From assembly GCA_958421945.1 (NCBI GenBank), contig CATZMZ010000006.1:1-64000 (forward strand): a DNA stretch of 64,000 bases, given 5' to 3'. The position numbers and the translations under genes are program-made. The stretch is from an uncultured Eubacteriales bacterium. GTDB lineage: Bacteria > Bacillota > Clostridia > Christensenellales > Borkfalkiaceae. The notes under the pieces were generated by a model. That model had not been told where the DNA came from, did not search any database, and was given only the letters and a program-made list of their open reading frames with translations. This document shows, in pieces, positions 24,055-33,460 of this stretch. Each line of letters starts with the position of its first letter. Position 1 is the stretch's first letter.

Positions 24055-26427
24055 ATGTTTCAGGTAAGGAAAAGAGACGGACAGCTCGTCGAATACGATA
24101 TGTCTAAAATTTCAACCGCGTTGTCAAAAGCGTTCAATGCGAATCAGGTTAATTATACCGCGGATATCTTGAATATGCTTACTTTGCGCGTGTCCGCAGA
24201 TTTCGGCAAGAAGATTAAAGACAACGTGATAAGCGTCGAGGATATTCAGGACAGCGTTGAAGTCGTGCTTATTCAGGCGGGCTACGTTGACGTTGCCAAA
24301 AGTTATATTCTTTACAGAAAACAGCGCGAAAAGGTCCGTAACATAAAGGAAACCATCGTCGATTATAAAAAAGTGGTGGACGATTATCTTAAAGTCGCCG
24401 ACTGGCGCGTTAAAGAAAACTCGACCGTGACCTATTCCGTCGGCGGGCTTATTTTGTCCAACAGCGGCGCGGTAACGGCTAATTACTGGCTGTCCGAAAT
24501 TTACGATGAGGAAATCGGCAACGCGCACAGAAACGCGGATATACATATTCACGACCTTTCTATGCTTACGGGTTATTGCGCGGGCTGGTCTTTAAGGCAG
24601 TTAATCAAAGAGGGACTGGGCGGCGTACCCGGCAAAATCACTTCCTCTCCCGCGAGCCATCTTTCCACGCTGTGCAATCAGATGGTCAACTTTCTCGGCA
24701 TTATGCAGAACGAATGGGCGGGCGCGCAGGCGTTCTCCTCGTTCGATACCTATCTTGCGCCGTTCGTTAAAGCGGACAACCTTTCGTATAAAGAGGTTAA
24801 GCAGTGTATTCAATCGTTTATTTACGGTGTGAACACGCCTTCCCGTTGGGGAACGCAGTCACCGTTTACGAACGTAACGCTTGACTGGGTCGTTCCGAAC
24901 GACCTTGCGGAAATGAACGCGATCGTCGGCGGCAAGGAAATGGATTTCAAATATAAAGACTGCGTTAAGGAAATGGCGATGGTCAATAAAGCCTTTATCG
25001 AAATAATGATAGAAGGCGACGCGAACGGCAGGGGTTTTCAGTATCCTATCCCGACGTATTCCATTACGCGCGATTTCGACTGGTCGGAAACCGAAAACAA
25101 CAAGCTCTTGTTCGAAATGACCGCAAAGTACGGCACGCCGTATTTTTCCAACTACATAAACTCGGATATGGAACCTTCCGACGTCAGAAGTATGTGCTGC
25201 CGTTTAAGACTGGATTTGAGAGAGCTTCGCAAGAAATCCGGCGGCTTTTTCGGAAGCGGCGAAAGCACCGGTTCGGTCGGCGTCGTAACCATCAACATGC
25301 CGAGAATCGCTTATCTTTCCGCTACGGAAGAAGAATTCTATGACAGGCTTAAACATCTAATGGACATATCCGCTCGTTCTCTTAAAGTCAAGAGGGATAC
25401 GATAACCAAGCTTCTCGACGCGGGACTTTATCCTTATACCAAGCGCTATCTAGGCACTTTTGCAAATCACTTCTCCACGATAGGTCTTGTGGGTATGAAC
25501 GAAGCATGTCTTAACGCTAAATGGATAAAGAAAGACCTTACTCAGCCCGAAGCGCAGGTATTTACCAAAAACGTGCTTAACTTTATGAGAAACAAGCTTT
25601 CCGATTATCAGGAGCTTTACGGCGACCTTTATAACCTCGAAGCTACCCCTGCGGAATCCACTTCGTTCCGTCTTGCAAAGCACGACAAAAAGAGATATCC
25701 CGATATCATTACGGCGTCAGACTGCGACAAAACGCCTTATTATACGAACAGCTCTCACTTGCCCGTAGGCTTCACGGACGATATTTTCTCCGCGCTCGAT
25801 ATTCAGGACGAATTGCAGACGCTCTACACGTCGGGAACGGTTTTCCACGCGTTTTTAGGGCAGAAGCTTCCCGACTGGAAGGCGGCGGCAACGCTTGTTC
25901 GCAAAATCGCGGAAAACTATAAATTGCCTTACTATACGATGTCGCCGACTTATTCTGTTTGCGCCGACCACGGATACATCGCGGGCGAAGTTTATCAATG
26001 TCCCGTTTGCGGCAAAACCACTGAGGTTTACAGCAGAATAACAGGTTATTACCGTCCCGTTCAGAACTGGAACGACGGCAAGCGTGCGGAATTCGCCGCA
26101 AGAAAAGTTTACGACGTGGCTAATTCGCACTTTACCGCAAAGGACGGCATGGTTCATCACGACGAAAACAAATGCGCGTGCGCGGCGGAGGTGCTGACGA
26201 CGCCCGTGCTTTTCACGAGGAACGGTTGCCCCAACTGCAAAACGAGCAAAATGATGCTCGATAAGGCGGGGATAAAGTACGACGTGGTCAACGCCGAAGA
26301 GGATAAGGAAACCACGATGAAATTCGGCGTTAAGAAAGCGCCCACGCTTTTAGTTCCCGACGGCGACGGGTTCAAAGCTTACGACAACGCGAGTGAAATC
26401 AGAAAATATATCGAGAGTATACGCTAA
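24055..26427 (+). CDS. nrdD: Anaerobic ribonucleotide reductase with fused redoxin domain
   Basis: Class III glycyl-radical reductase that makes deoxyribonucleotides without oxygen. An ATP-cone lies at residues 3-90, then the catalytic barrel. The zinc site reads C636-x-x-H639 and C649-PV-C652, and the glycyl radical is Gly664 in RITGYY. The usual protein ends about 45 residues later. Here an extra domain (about 712-790) follows, with FTRNGCPNC (C725, C728) and KAPTLLVP, a glutaredoxin/NrdH-like fold. Together with the adjoining trxB this suggests electrons come from thioredoxin reductase rather than formate. No nrdG activase gene is in the window. The start has ACGGAGGG at 9-10 nt. Confidence 0.94.
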   Translation: MFQVRKRDGQLVEYDMSKISTALSKAFNANQVNYTADILNMLTLRVSADFGKKIKDNVISVEDIQDSVEVVLIQAGYVDVAKSYILYRKQREKVRNIKETIVDYKKVVDDYLKVADWRVKENSTVTYSVGGLILSNSGAVTANYWLSEIYDEEIGNAHRNADIHIHDLSMLTGYCAGWSLRQLIKEGLGGVPGKITSSPASHLSTLCNQMVNFLGIMQNEWAGAQAFSSFDTYLAPFVKADNLSYKEVKQCIQSFIYGVNTPSRWGTQSPFTNVTLDWVVPNDLAEMNAIVGGKEMDFKYKDCVKEMAMVNKAFIEIMIEGDANGRGFQYPIPTYSITRDFDWSETENNKLLFEMTAKYGTPYFSNYINSDMEPSDVRSMCCRLRLDLRELRKKSGGFFGSGESTGSVGVVTINMPRIAYLSATEEEFYDRLKHLMDISARSLKVKRDTITKLLDAGLYPYTKRYLGTFANHFSTIGLVGMNEACLNAKWIKKDLTQPEAQVFTKNVLNFMRNKLSDYQELYGDLYNLEATPAESTSFRLAKHDKKRYPDIITASDCDKTPYYTNSSHLPVGFTDDIFSALDIQDELQTLYTSGTVFHAFLGQKLPDWKAAATLVRKIAENYKLPYYTMSPTYSVCADHGYIAGEVYQCPVCGKTTEVYSRITGYYRPVQNWNDGKRAEFAARKVYDVANSHFTAKDGMVHHDENKCACAAEVLTTPVLFTRNGCPNCKTSKMMLDKAGIKYDVVNAEEDKETTMKFGVKKAPTLLVPDGDGFKAYDNASEIRKYIESIR

Positions 26428-27341
26428 TGTACGATTTAATAGTAATCGGTGCGGGCGCGGCGGGTATGACTTCCGCGCTTTACGCGCTTCGTAACGGAAA
26501 AAGCGTTCTCGTTTTGGAGAGCGACAGTCTGGGCGGACAGATTGCGACGTCGCCGCGTCTTGAAAACTATCCGTCGATAAAAGCCATAAGCGGCGAGCAG
26601 TTTGCCGACAATCTTTTTGAGCAGATTACCTCTCTCGGCGCGGATTTCGAGATCGAAAAGGTCGTAAAAATAGAGAAAAAACAGGATAAAAGCTTCGTCG
26701 TTTTTACCGAATACAGGGACTACGCGGCGAAAGCGGTTATTATTGCGGCGGGCGTTAAGCATAAGCATTTAAGGACGAAATCCGAAAGGGACGACCTCGT
26801 CGGGAAAGGCGTTTATTATTGCGCGATATGCGACGGCGCGTTTTATAAGGAAAAGGAGGTTGCCGTTATCGGCGACGCCAACACCGCGCTTCAATATTGC
26901 CTGTTGCTTTCATCTTACTGCAAAAAGGTGTACGTTTACACGTTATTCGATAAATTTTTCGGCGACAAAACGCTTATCAAGGCGGTTAAAGCCAAGGAAA
27001 ATGTGGAATGGCGACCGCAAACGAGCGTAATCGATTTTATCGGCGACGACAAGCTTACCGCGATAGAGTATAAGGATAAGGACGGAAACGTTCTCCGTCA
27101 CGAGTTGCCCGCGGTATTCGTGGCGATAGGGCAGGTTCCCGATAACAAAGCGTTTGAAAACCTTGTCGACCTCGATAAAAACGGATATATAATAGCTGAC
27201 GAAACTTGCAAAACCAAAACGGAAGGATTATTCGTTGCGGGCGATTGCAGAACGAAAGAAATCCGGCAGGTGGTTACCGCGGTTGCGGATGGCGGCATTG
27301 CCGCAACGAACGCTTGCCTATATCTCGAAAGTCTTGAATGA
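26427..27341 (+). CDS. trxB: Thioredoxin reductase
   Basis: FAD/NAD(P)H disulfide reductase of 304 residues. The FAD-binding GAGAAGMTSALYA is at the N terminus, the redox pair is C132-A-I-C135 with the following Asp-Gly, and the second FAD motif GLFVAGDCR is near residue 270. The second nucleotide-binding region reads VIGDANTALQYC instead of the usual GGGxSA, so the glycine-rich NADPH motif is degenerate and the electron donor (NADPH, NADH or ferredoxin) is uncertain. Its ATG overlaps the nrdD stop by one base (TAATG), so it is translationally coupled to the redoxin-fused reductase and probably supplies it. Confidence 0.88.
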   Translation: MYDLIVIGAGAAGMTSALYALRNGKSVLVLESDSLGGQIATSPRLENYPSIKAISGEQFADNLFEQITSLGADFEIEKVVKIEKKQDKSFVVFTEYRDYAAKAVIIAAGVKHKHLRTKSERDDLVGKGVYYCAICDGAFYKEKEVAVIGDANTALQYCLLLSSYCKKVYVYTLFDKFFGDKTLIKAVKAKENVEWRPQTSVIDFIGDDKLTAIEYKDKDGNVLRHELPAVFVAIGQVPDNKAFENLVDLDKNGYIIADETCKTKTEGLFVAGDCRTKEIRQVVTAVADGGIAATNACLYLESLE

Positions 27342-27390
27342 TTTTTTCACGGAATCGCTCGCTTTTAAAAGCGAAAACAAAAGAGTATTA

Positions 27391-27433
27391 AAAGCCCCCG
27401 ACAGCTTTGAAATCAAGCTGTCGGGGGCTTTCG
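27391..27433. terminator. Terminator between trxB and the glycosidase-like gene
   Basis: Perfect 17-bp stem, 27391-27407 with 27415-27431, rich in C/G with A/T ends (AAAGCCCCCGACAGCTT on the left). It can serve both convergent transcripts. Confidence 0.88.
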
Positions 27434-27464
27434 TCAAAAGTAACAATATGTGATATATAATTAT

Positions 27465-29564
27465 TTAAGGCAAAACATTGCGCCGCGCCGAATCGTGCGG
27501 ATTTGCTTTAACTTTAATCGCAAACAAAAGGGGAGTATCGGATAAGATTCTGTCAAATCTGACGCGAACGCTTCCGCTTCCGTCGTCTTTACAGTCGAAA
27601 ACGAATTCTCTTTTTCCGTCGAGCAGCTCGTTTATAACGTGCGTGCGTTCGCCTATCTGAATTTTAACGCAAAGCTTGTCCGTTGCCGAGCCGAACGTAA
27701 ACGAAATAAGGTTGTCGGCGTTTTTATTAAGGTTCAGCTCGTAAGAAAACCATCCGTGCGCGTTTACCGTGCACCATTTTATGCCTTTCTTGCTCCCTGT
27801 AATGCGGCAAATCTCGCCGTCAACCAACAGCGTGTCCGAAAAATTAACTTCTTTTTGCAACCGATGCCCTTCGAGCGCGCTTCCGCAAACGACAAAATCC
27901 GTAAGGTTTTCGTTTTCGGCTTTCTCGTATTCTTTAAGCTCTGCGGCAAAACATTCCTTCAAATCCCTGCAAAAATCGTAAACGTTTTCGTCTTTAAACT
28001 CGGGCAGCAGGCGTTTTGCAAACTTATAATTATAGAAAGCTTCCCCAAGTTCTTTTAATCCCTCGGCGTTTACGGCGTCAATTTCGTCAAGCCGTTTCGC
28101 TAAATCGGTTTTGTAAGCCTCGTTTTTGCTTTCAAAATAACGCGTATAATCGTAAATCGAATAGGCGAGCGCCTTCCATAGCATAGCGACGAAATTAAGA
28201 TTTTTAAACTTTGTTAAAAGTTCGGCATATTCCTTTTGCGGCATTTTCCCGTGCAGGAGTTTAACCTCGTCAAGCATTTTTTCGGCTTCGCGAGCCGCCT
28301 CGTCCTTTTCTGCGAGCAAATCTTCCGCAAGGGGACGCTTCCAACCGACAGGGATAAACCATTCGTCGGACGCAATATCGCAGTTTTGTTTCATAATTTC
28401 AAACCAGAAATGGTTTTTAGCGTGATTCACGTGCGGAAAGAAGCTTCCCTCGGTAAAATAATAGCCTTTAAGATAGAAAATCTTTTTTTGAATATCCTCG
28501 GTGCGCTCCATAATTTTTCTGACTTGCGCGCCCGCGTTCCCGTATTTATCGCGGAAAAACTTTTCCGTTTCGCGTTCCACGTCAAGCCCGTTCACGAGCG
28601 CGTGCATAACGACGTAATTTATCTCGTTTACGCTTCCGAACGCGTTTTTTTGTTCGCGGTCGATTCTGTTCACGAAACCGCTGTGGGGAAAACCGTTGCA
28701 ATAGTTGAATTTTTCCTCGATATGGTTTTTAAGCATAACGGGTAGCATGCCTTTACCGAAATACTCCCCGAAAATATCCGTTTCGATAACGAACGGGTTG
28801 CCTTTGATTTGCTTAATGAAATCGTTATCGGGAAGTGTAAGCGACCAGTCGAATTTAGTCCACTTGTCCATAATCGTCATATCCGGCGAAATTTCTTCGT
28901 AAGCTTTAAGCATCATGTCCTGATCTTCGGCAAGCGAGGCGAACGGTCTTACGATAAGCTCTTTCCCGAAAGACTTGCACGTTTCGTATATAATCTGCGT
29001 AACGAATTTAACCCTTTCGATTTTGTCGAGTTTTTGATTTTTAAGCTTTAATAGCGGAATTTTCGTTTCGTGCAGAGTTAAAACTATTCCGTCCATCAGA
29101 GGGTAAGCGTTAAAGAAATCCTTGATTTTATTTTCGAGATAATCCTTAACGACGGGGTGCGAAACCTCCACGTCGCCGTTGTCGTTTAAGATTTCGGGGT
29201 AGACCTTGCCGAGGTCGGCGGGAAGCGCAAGCTCGTGATGCCACATAAAGGTTTTAACGCCCGCGTCGTGTGCTTTTTTGCACGCCTCGTTCACGACCTT
29301 TAAGCACATGTTAACGTAGTCCGCGTCTTTTTCGTTGTTGAACCGCGCGTACTTTACCGAAAAGGTCATACCGTCGATATTACCCTTAACGGGATCGTGG
29401 ATAGGACCTGTAATCTGCACGTGATTATAATTGTTTTTGATCGCGTAATCTATGCAAAACAGCAGGTAATCGCGTTCCACGTCGTCGGGGTTTACGACGG
29501 AAATGCCCCTGACGGGTTTAAGCTTTAATTTCGCGTTTTTTTCGGGGATTGCTTTTTCTGACAT
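27465..29564 (-). CDS. TIM-barrel glycosidase-like protein of the hexuronate locus
   Basis: 699 residues, cytoplasmic (no signal peptide). The N-terminal half looks like an (alpha/beta)8 barrel: regular strand-helix alternation with acidic blocks such as FMWHHELALPADLG (about 105), GIVLTLHETKIP (about 157), IVRPFASLAED (about 197) and FVIETDIFGEYFGKG (about 255). This resembles alpha-glucuronidase-type hydrolases (GH67 and relatives), though I cannot assign a family firmly. A helical region follows (about 400-560), then a beta-sandwich (about 565-695) that could bind carbohydrate. Its place beside the AraC regulator and uxa genes supports release of hexuronic acid from a glycoside. Confidence 0.5.
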   Translation of the reverse strand: MSEKAIPEKNAKLKLKPVRGISVVNPDDVERDYLLFCIDYAIKNNYNHVQITGPIHDPVKGNIDGMTFSVKYARFNNEKDADYVNMCLKVVNEACKKAHDAGVKTFMWHHELALPADLGKVYPEILNDNGDVEVSHPVVKDYLENKIKDFFNAYPLMDGIVLTLHETKIPLLKLKNQKLDKIERVKFVTQIIYETCKSFGKELIVRPFASLAEDQDMMLKAYEEISPDMTIMDKWTKFDWSLTLPDNDFIKQIKGNPFVIETDIFGEYFGKGMLPVMLKNHIEEKFNYCNGFPHSGFVNRIDREQKNAFGSVNEINYVVMHALVNGLDVERETEKFFRDKYGNAGAQVRKIMERTEDIQKKIFYLKGYYFTEGSFFPHVNHAKNHFWFEIMKQNCDIASDEWFIPVGWKRPLAEDLLAEKDEAAREAEKMLDEVKLLHGKMPQKEYAELLTKFKNLNFVAMLWKALAYSIYDYTRYFESKNEAYKTDLAKRLDEIDAVNAEGLKELGEAFYNYKFAKRLLPEFKDENVYDFCRDLKECFAAELKEYEKAENENLTDFVVCGSALEGHRLQKEVNFSDTLLVDGEICRITGSKKGIKWCTVNAHGWFSYELNLNKNADNLISFTFGSATDKLCVKIQIGERTHVINELLDGKREFVFDCKDDGSGSVRVRFDRILSDTPLLFAIKVKANPHDSARRNVLP

Positions 29565-29632
29565 ATCAAACCTCTCGTTTTTAATCGCGAACAGTTTATC
29601 ACTCCGAAAAAATAATTACAATACATAAAAGT

Positions 29633-29673
29633 AAAAAAAACGGCATAAATTACATAAATAGTAAACAATGCCG
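29633..29673 (-). terminator. Terminator after the AraC-type regulator gene
   Basis: On the minus strand CGGCAT (29673-29668) and ATGCCG (29646-29641) enclose an AT-rich loop and are followed by eight T (29640-29633). Confidence 0.55.
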
Positions 29674-29752
29674 AAATATATTATTAAAAAAACGGAGCGA
29701 TGATACGTGTAACCGACTCGCTCGTGCGATTAAACTTAACGATAGACGTGGG

Positions 29753-30547
29753 CTATTTATTCTTTTTATAATTATATGGCGACAGCCCTGTTTCCTTTTT
29801 AAACGCAAGACCGAAGTAGTTGGCGGAAGAAAAGCCGCATACCCTTGAAATTTCTTCTATGGATTTATCGGAATAGATAAGCAGCTCTTTGGCTTTATTG
29901 ATGCGCAGGCTCGACACGTATTTCATAACGGAGCAGTGCATAACGTTTTTAAATTGTTTGCAAAGCGTAACCTTTGACAAATAAAACTCGCTGCAAATTT
30001 CTTTTAACGTAATATCCCTGTCGAAATTAAGGTTAATATAATAAATAATTTTAAGAATATCCGATGAAACCTCGGAGGATTTAAAGGTCATGCTTGCAAG
30101 CTCGACGGGTTTTTGCGTTTGCCTTGAAAGTAAAATGATAATCGCTTTGGTAAGCGAAAGCATAAGTTCGCGTTTTTCGTGCGAAGATTCCGCCTGAATC
30201 GCGCACCCTTCGCGAAGCAGACGAATAACGGTGCTAAGGTAATCGGAATCGATTTTCATCGCCGCGCGTTCGGAAATTTTTTTCAGGAAATTATTTTCGT
30301 AATCGGTTAAAAGTTCGGGTGAAACGTTGATATTTATGCGGCGGTACGGACCGCCCGCGGTTTTATGCATAGAGTAAGGCGGCACTACCACAAGCGTGTT
30401 TTTCGGAACGACGAACATTTTATTGTTAATAAAAAATTCACGCTCGCCTTCGAGCAAAAAATACAGCTCGTAATGATTATGGCTGTGCGGCTTATTCATT
30501 TCGTGGTTAATTTTTCTTTCGCCTTCTTCTATTTCGAGAAATTCCAT
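29753..30547 (-). CDS. AraC-family transcriptional regulator
   Basis: 264 residues. An N-terminal cupin sensor domain shows HSHNHYELYFLLEGE (about 22-36) and a VVPPYSMHKT block. The C-terminal 100 residues carry the two helix-turn-helix motifs, ending in the family signature GFSSANYFGLAFKKETGLSPYNYKK. It is divergent from uxaB and lies upstream of the glycosidase-like gene, so a hexuronate or related sugar is the likely inducer and both flanking units the likely targets. I see no clear direct-repeat operator in the 136-bp divergent gap. Confidence 0.87.
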   Translation of the reverse strand: MEFLEIEEGERKINHEMNKPHSHNHYELYFLLEGEREFFINNKMFVVPKNTLVVVPPYSMHKTAGGPYRRININVSPELLTDYENNFLKKISERAAMKIDSDYLSTVIRLLREGCAIQAESSHEKRELMLSLTKAIIILLSRQTQKPVELASMTFKSSEVSSDILKIIYYINLNFDRDITLKEICSEFYLSKVTLCKQFKNVMHCSVMKYVSSLRINKAKELLIYSDKSIEEISRVCGFSSANYFGLAFKKETGLSPYNYKKNK

Positions 30548-30683
30548 AAAAGTTCAGCGTCTCCCTTTACGAAATATGTAAATTCTATTTAATTATATAC
30601 TAAATTGTATTGAAAATCAACCAAAGATGTGGTAAAATATAAATAATTAAAAAAACCGCGACGCGGCGAATAAGAGGTAATAG

Positions 30684-32060
30684 ATGATAAAAATAGTTCA
30701 GTTCGGTGAAGGCAATTTTTTGCGTACGTTCGTCGATTTATATTTCGACACGCTAAACAAGGAGGGCGGCGATTACAAGGTTAATATCGTTAAACCCATT
30801 ACGTTCGGCAGTCTTGAAAATTTTAACAGGCAGAACAATAAATACCATATCGTTTTAAGGGGCGTTAAGGACGGGAAAGAGATGGAAAACGTTTATAAAG
30901 TGGACGTTCTGGAAAGTACCGTTTCGCCGTTCGAGGATATGGACAGGTATTACGCGCTGGCACGCGAGGACGAGCTTAAAATAATCGTTTCCAACACCAC
31001 CGAAGCGGGAATTTGTTTCCACGATAACGATAAATTCGACGATTTTGAAAGCGCGACCTACCCCGCAAAGCTTACTAAATTTTTGTACGAGCGTTTTAAG
31101 GCGGGCAAGGGCGGCGTGTATCTTATGCCCGTGTAACTTATCGACACCAACGCCGACGAACTGTACAGGTGCGTTCACGGGTATATCGGGCTTTGGAAGC
31201 TTCCCGCAGAATTTAAAAAATGGAACGACGAGGAAAATTTTTATTGCAACACTTTGGTCGACCGTATCGTTTCGGGTTACCCGCGCGACGAGGAAACGAA
31301 AGCGCATTTAACCAAACTTATCGGCGAAGAAGACAAACTCGTTTCTATCGGAGAACCGTTCGGGCTTTGGGCGGTCGAAAAGAAGGGTAATATCGCAGAT
31401 TACGTAAAAGAGGGCGAACATAATATCGAGGTCGTTCTTACCGAAAACATTAAATATTATAAAAAGAGAAAGGTCAGGGTATTAAACGGAAGCCACACGA
31501 ACGTCGTCCCCGCGGGGCTTTGGCACGGTGCGGTTACCGTATACGATTGCATGAAAGACCCCGTTTTGTCGAAATTTCTCGAGGACACGCTGAACGATGA
31601 AATCGTGCCGTTCGTATCGAGCGATATTGCGGCAACCAAAGTGTTTGCCGAAAGCATAAAGAGCAGATTTTTAAATCCGTTCCTTAACCATCAGCTGACG
31701 AGTATCGCGCTTAACAGTATAAGCAAATGGAAAGCGAGAGATTTGCCGAGCTTTAAAGATTATTACGTAGCGCACGGCAAAATCGCGCCAAACCTTACCA
31801 AAGGCTTTTCGTACCTTATGGCTATTTATAAAAACGTTAAAAAGGAAGCCGACGGAAAATATTACGTGCAGCTCCCCGCGAGGAAAATTCAGTTACAGGA
31901 CGACGCGCCGTATCTCGAATTTTTCGCGAACGGCGGTTGCGTGATGGACTTTATGAAGGACGCTTCCGTTTGGGGCGAGGACTTAACTGCATACGACGGT
32001 TTTGCGGACGCGGTCAAAGCGAACGTTAAAGCATTAAATTCGGGTAAAACGCTTTTATGA
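30684..32060 (+). pseudogene. uxaB: Tagaturonate reductase interrupted by an in-frame stop
   Basis: Encodes the mannitol-dehydrogenase-type enzyme that reduces D-tagaturonate to D-altronate with NADH. The frame is uninterrupted from 30684 to 32060 except for one TAA at 31134-31136, codon 151 of 459. Before it is the N-terminal VQFGEGNFLRTF and SNTTEAG; after it are LVDRIVSGYPRDE, the catalytic-region LNGSHTNVVPAG and LNHQLTSIALNS. In relatives this spot reads about P-C-E-L-I; here it is P-V-stop-L-I, so one base change in a GAA codon explains it. The downstream uxaA overlaps its stop (ATGA) and is intact. It could be a true loss, a strain variant or a sequence error. Confidence 0.88.
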
Positions 32061-33460
32061 AGGATAAAGTAATAATCAACGACAAAGATAACGTGGGCGT
32101 AAGCCTTACGGGCGACGATAAAATCCCCGCGGGGCATAAGTTCGCCTTGCGCGACATTGCCGTCGGCGAAGCCGTTATCAAATACGGTCAGCTTATCGGC
32201 AGAGCCACGCGCGACATAAAAAAAGGTGAGTGGGTGCATACCCATAACGTCAGGTCACACCTCGACGAAAAGCCCGAATACGTCTATAATTTCGACGCGC
32301 AAACCGTGGGCGCGGTCGACGCGTCGTTTATGGGCTTTAAACGCGCGAAAGGCAGGGCGGGGATTAGAAATGAAATTTATATAATCCCCACCGTCGGTTG
32401 CGTTAATAACGTTTGCCGCCTTATTGAAAAGAAAGCTCAAAAATACGTTACGGGCAGTATAGACGGAATTTTCGCTTTAACTCATCAGTTCGGCTGTTCG
32501 CAGCTCGGCGAGGATAACGAAAACATTAAAAAACTGCTGTGCGCAGTCGCGCTTAATCCCAACGCGTCTTACGTTCTTTTCGTGGGACTCGGTTGCGAAA
32601 ACAACGGAATGGACGGCATAAAAAGCTATCTTGCGCCGTTCGGCAGGGATAATATAGCGTTTTTTAACTGTCAGGACGTAGAGGACGAGGTTTCATACGG
32701 GCTGGAAATCGTTAAAGAATTTGCCGAAAAAGCAAAAAATCTCGCACGGGAAGAAGTTTCTTTATCGGAACTTTGCATAGGCTTAAAATGCGGCGGAAGC
32801 GACGGGTATTCGGGACTTACGGCGAACCCGCTCGTCGGGAAAATTTCGGACAGAATAGTCGCATGCGGCGGCAGCGCGATTTTAACCGAAGTACCGGAAA
32901 TGTTCGGCGCGGAACAGCTTTTAATGAATAAATGCAAAAACCGCGAGGTGTTCGAGCGGTACAAAAAAATGATAGAGGACTTTAAGGATTACTACACGAA
33001 GCAAGGTTTTCCCGTGTACGAAAACCCGAGTCCCGGAAACAAAAAAGGCGGCATAACCACGCTGGAAGAAAAATCGTTAGGTTGCGTCGAAAAGGCGGGT
33101 ACGACCGTTATCAACGACGTTCTCGGTTACGGCGAAATCGTAAAAGAAAAGGGTGTTTCGGCGCTGAACGCACCCGGGAACGACCTTATCGCCGCCACTG
33201 CGCTTGCCGCAAGCGGTTGTCAGATTGTTCTTTTTACGACGGGCAGGGGAACGCCGTTTTCGACGTTCGTCCCCACGATGAAAATTTCGTCCAACGACAG
33301 ACTTGCAAGCTTTAAGAACAACTGGATAGACTTTAACGCGTTCTCGATGGACGAAAACGGATTATGGAATTACCTTTTAAAGGTCGTCGGCGGACAAGCA
33401 AAAGTTAAAAACGAAGAAATAAGAGAAATTGCATTTTATAAAACTGGGGTTACCTTATGA
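32057..33460 (+). CDS. uxaA: Altronate dehydratase
   Basis: Dehydrates D-altronate to 2-keto-3-deoxygluconate. The 467-residue protein has an N-terminal SAF domain (about 1-75; VGEAVIKYGQLIGRA) and the UxaA core, with GCSQLGED, ECIGLKCGGSDGYSG-type block at about 237 (LKCGGSDGYSG) and a late FTTGRGTPF stretch. It overlaps uxaB and uxaC by ATGA junctions on both sides, so the three genes are translationally coupled. Confidence 0.94.
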   Translation: MKDKVIINDKDNVGVSLTGDDKIPAGHKFALRDIAVGEAVIKYGQLIGRATRDIKKGEWVHTHNVRSHLDEKPEYVYNFDAQTVGAVDASFMGFKRAKGRAGIRNEIYIIPTVGCVNNVCRLIEKKAQKYVTGSIDGIFALTHQFGCSQLGEDNENIKKLLCAVALNPNASYVLFVGLGCENNGMDGIKSYLAPFGRDNIAFFNCQDVEDEVSYGLEIVKEFAEKAKNLAREEVSLSELCIGLKCGGSDGYSGLTANPLVGKISDRIVACGGSAILTEVPEMFGAEQLLMNKCKNREVFERYKKMIEDFKDYYTKQGFPVYENPSPGNKKGGITTLEEKSLGCVEKAGTTVINDVLGYGEIVKEKGVSALNAPGNDLIAATALAASGCQIVLFTTGRGTPFSTFVPTMKISSNDRLASFKNNWIDFNAFSMDENGLWNYLLKVVGGQAKVKNEEIREIAFYKTGVTL

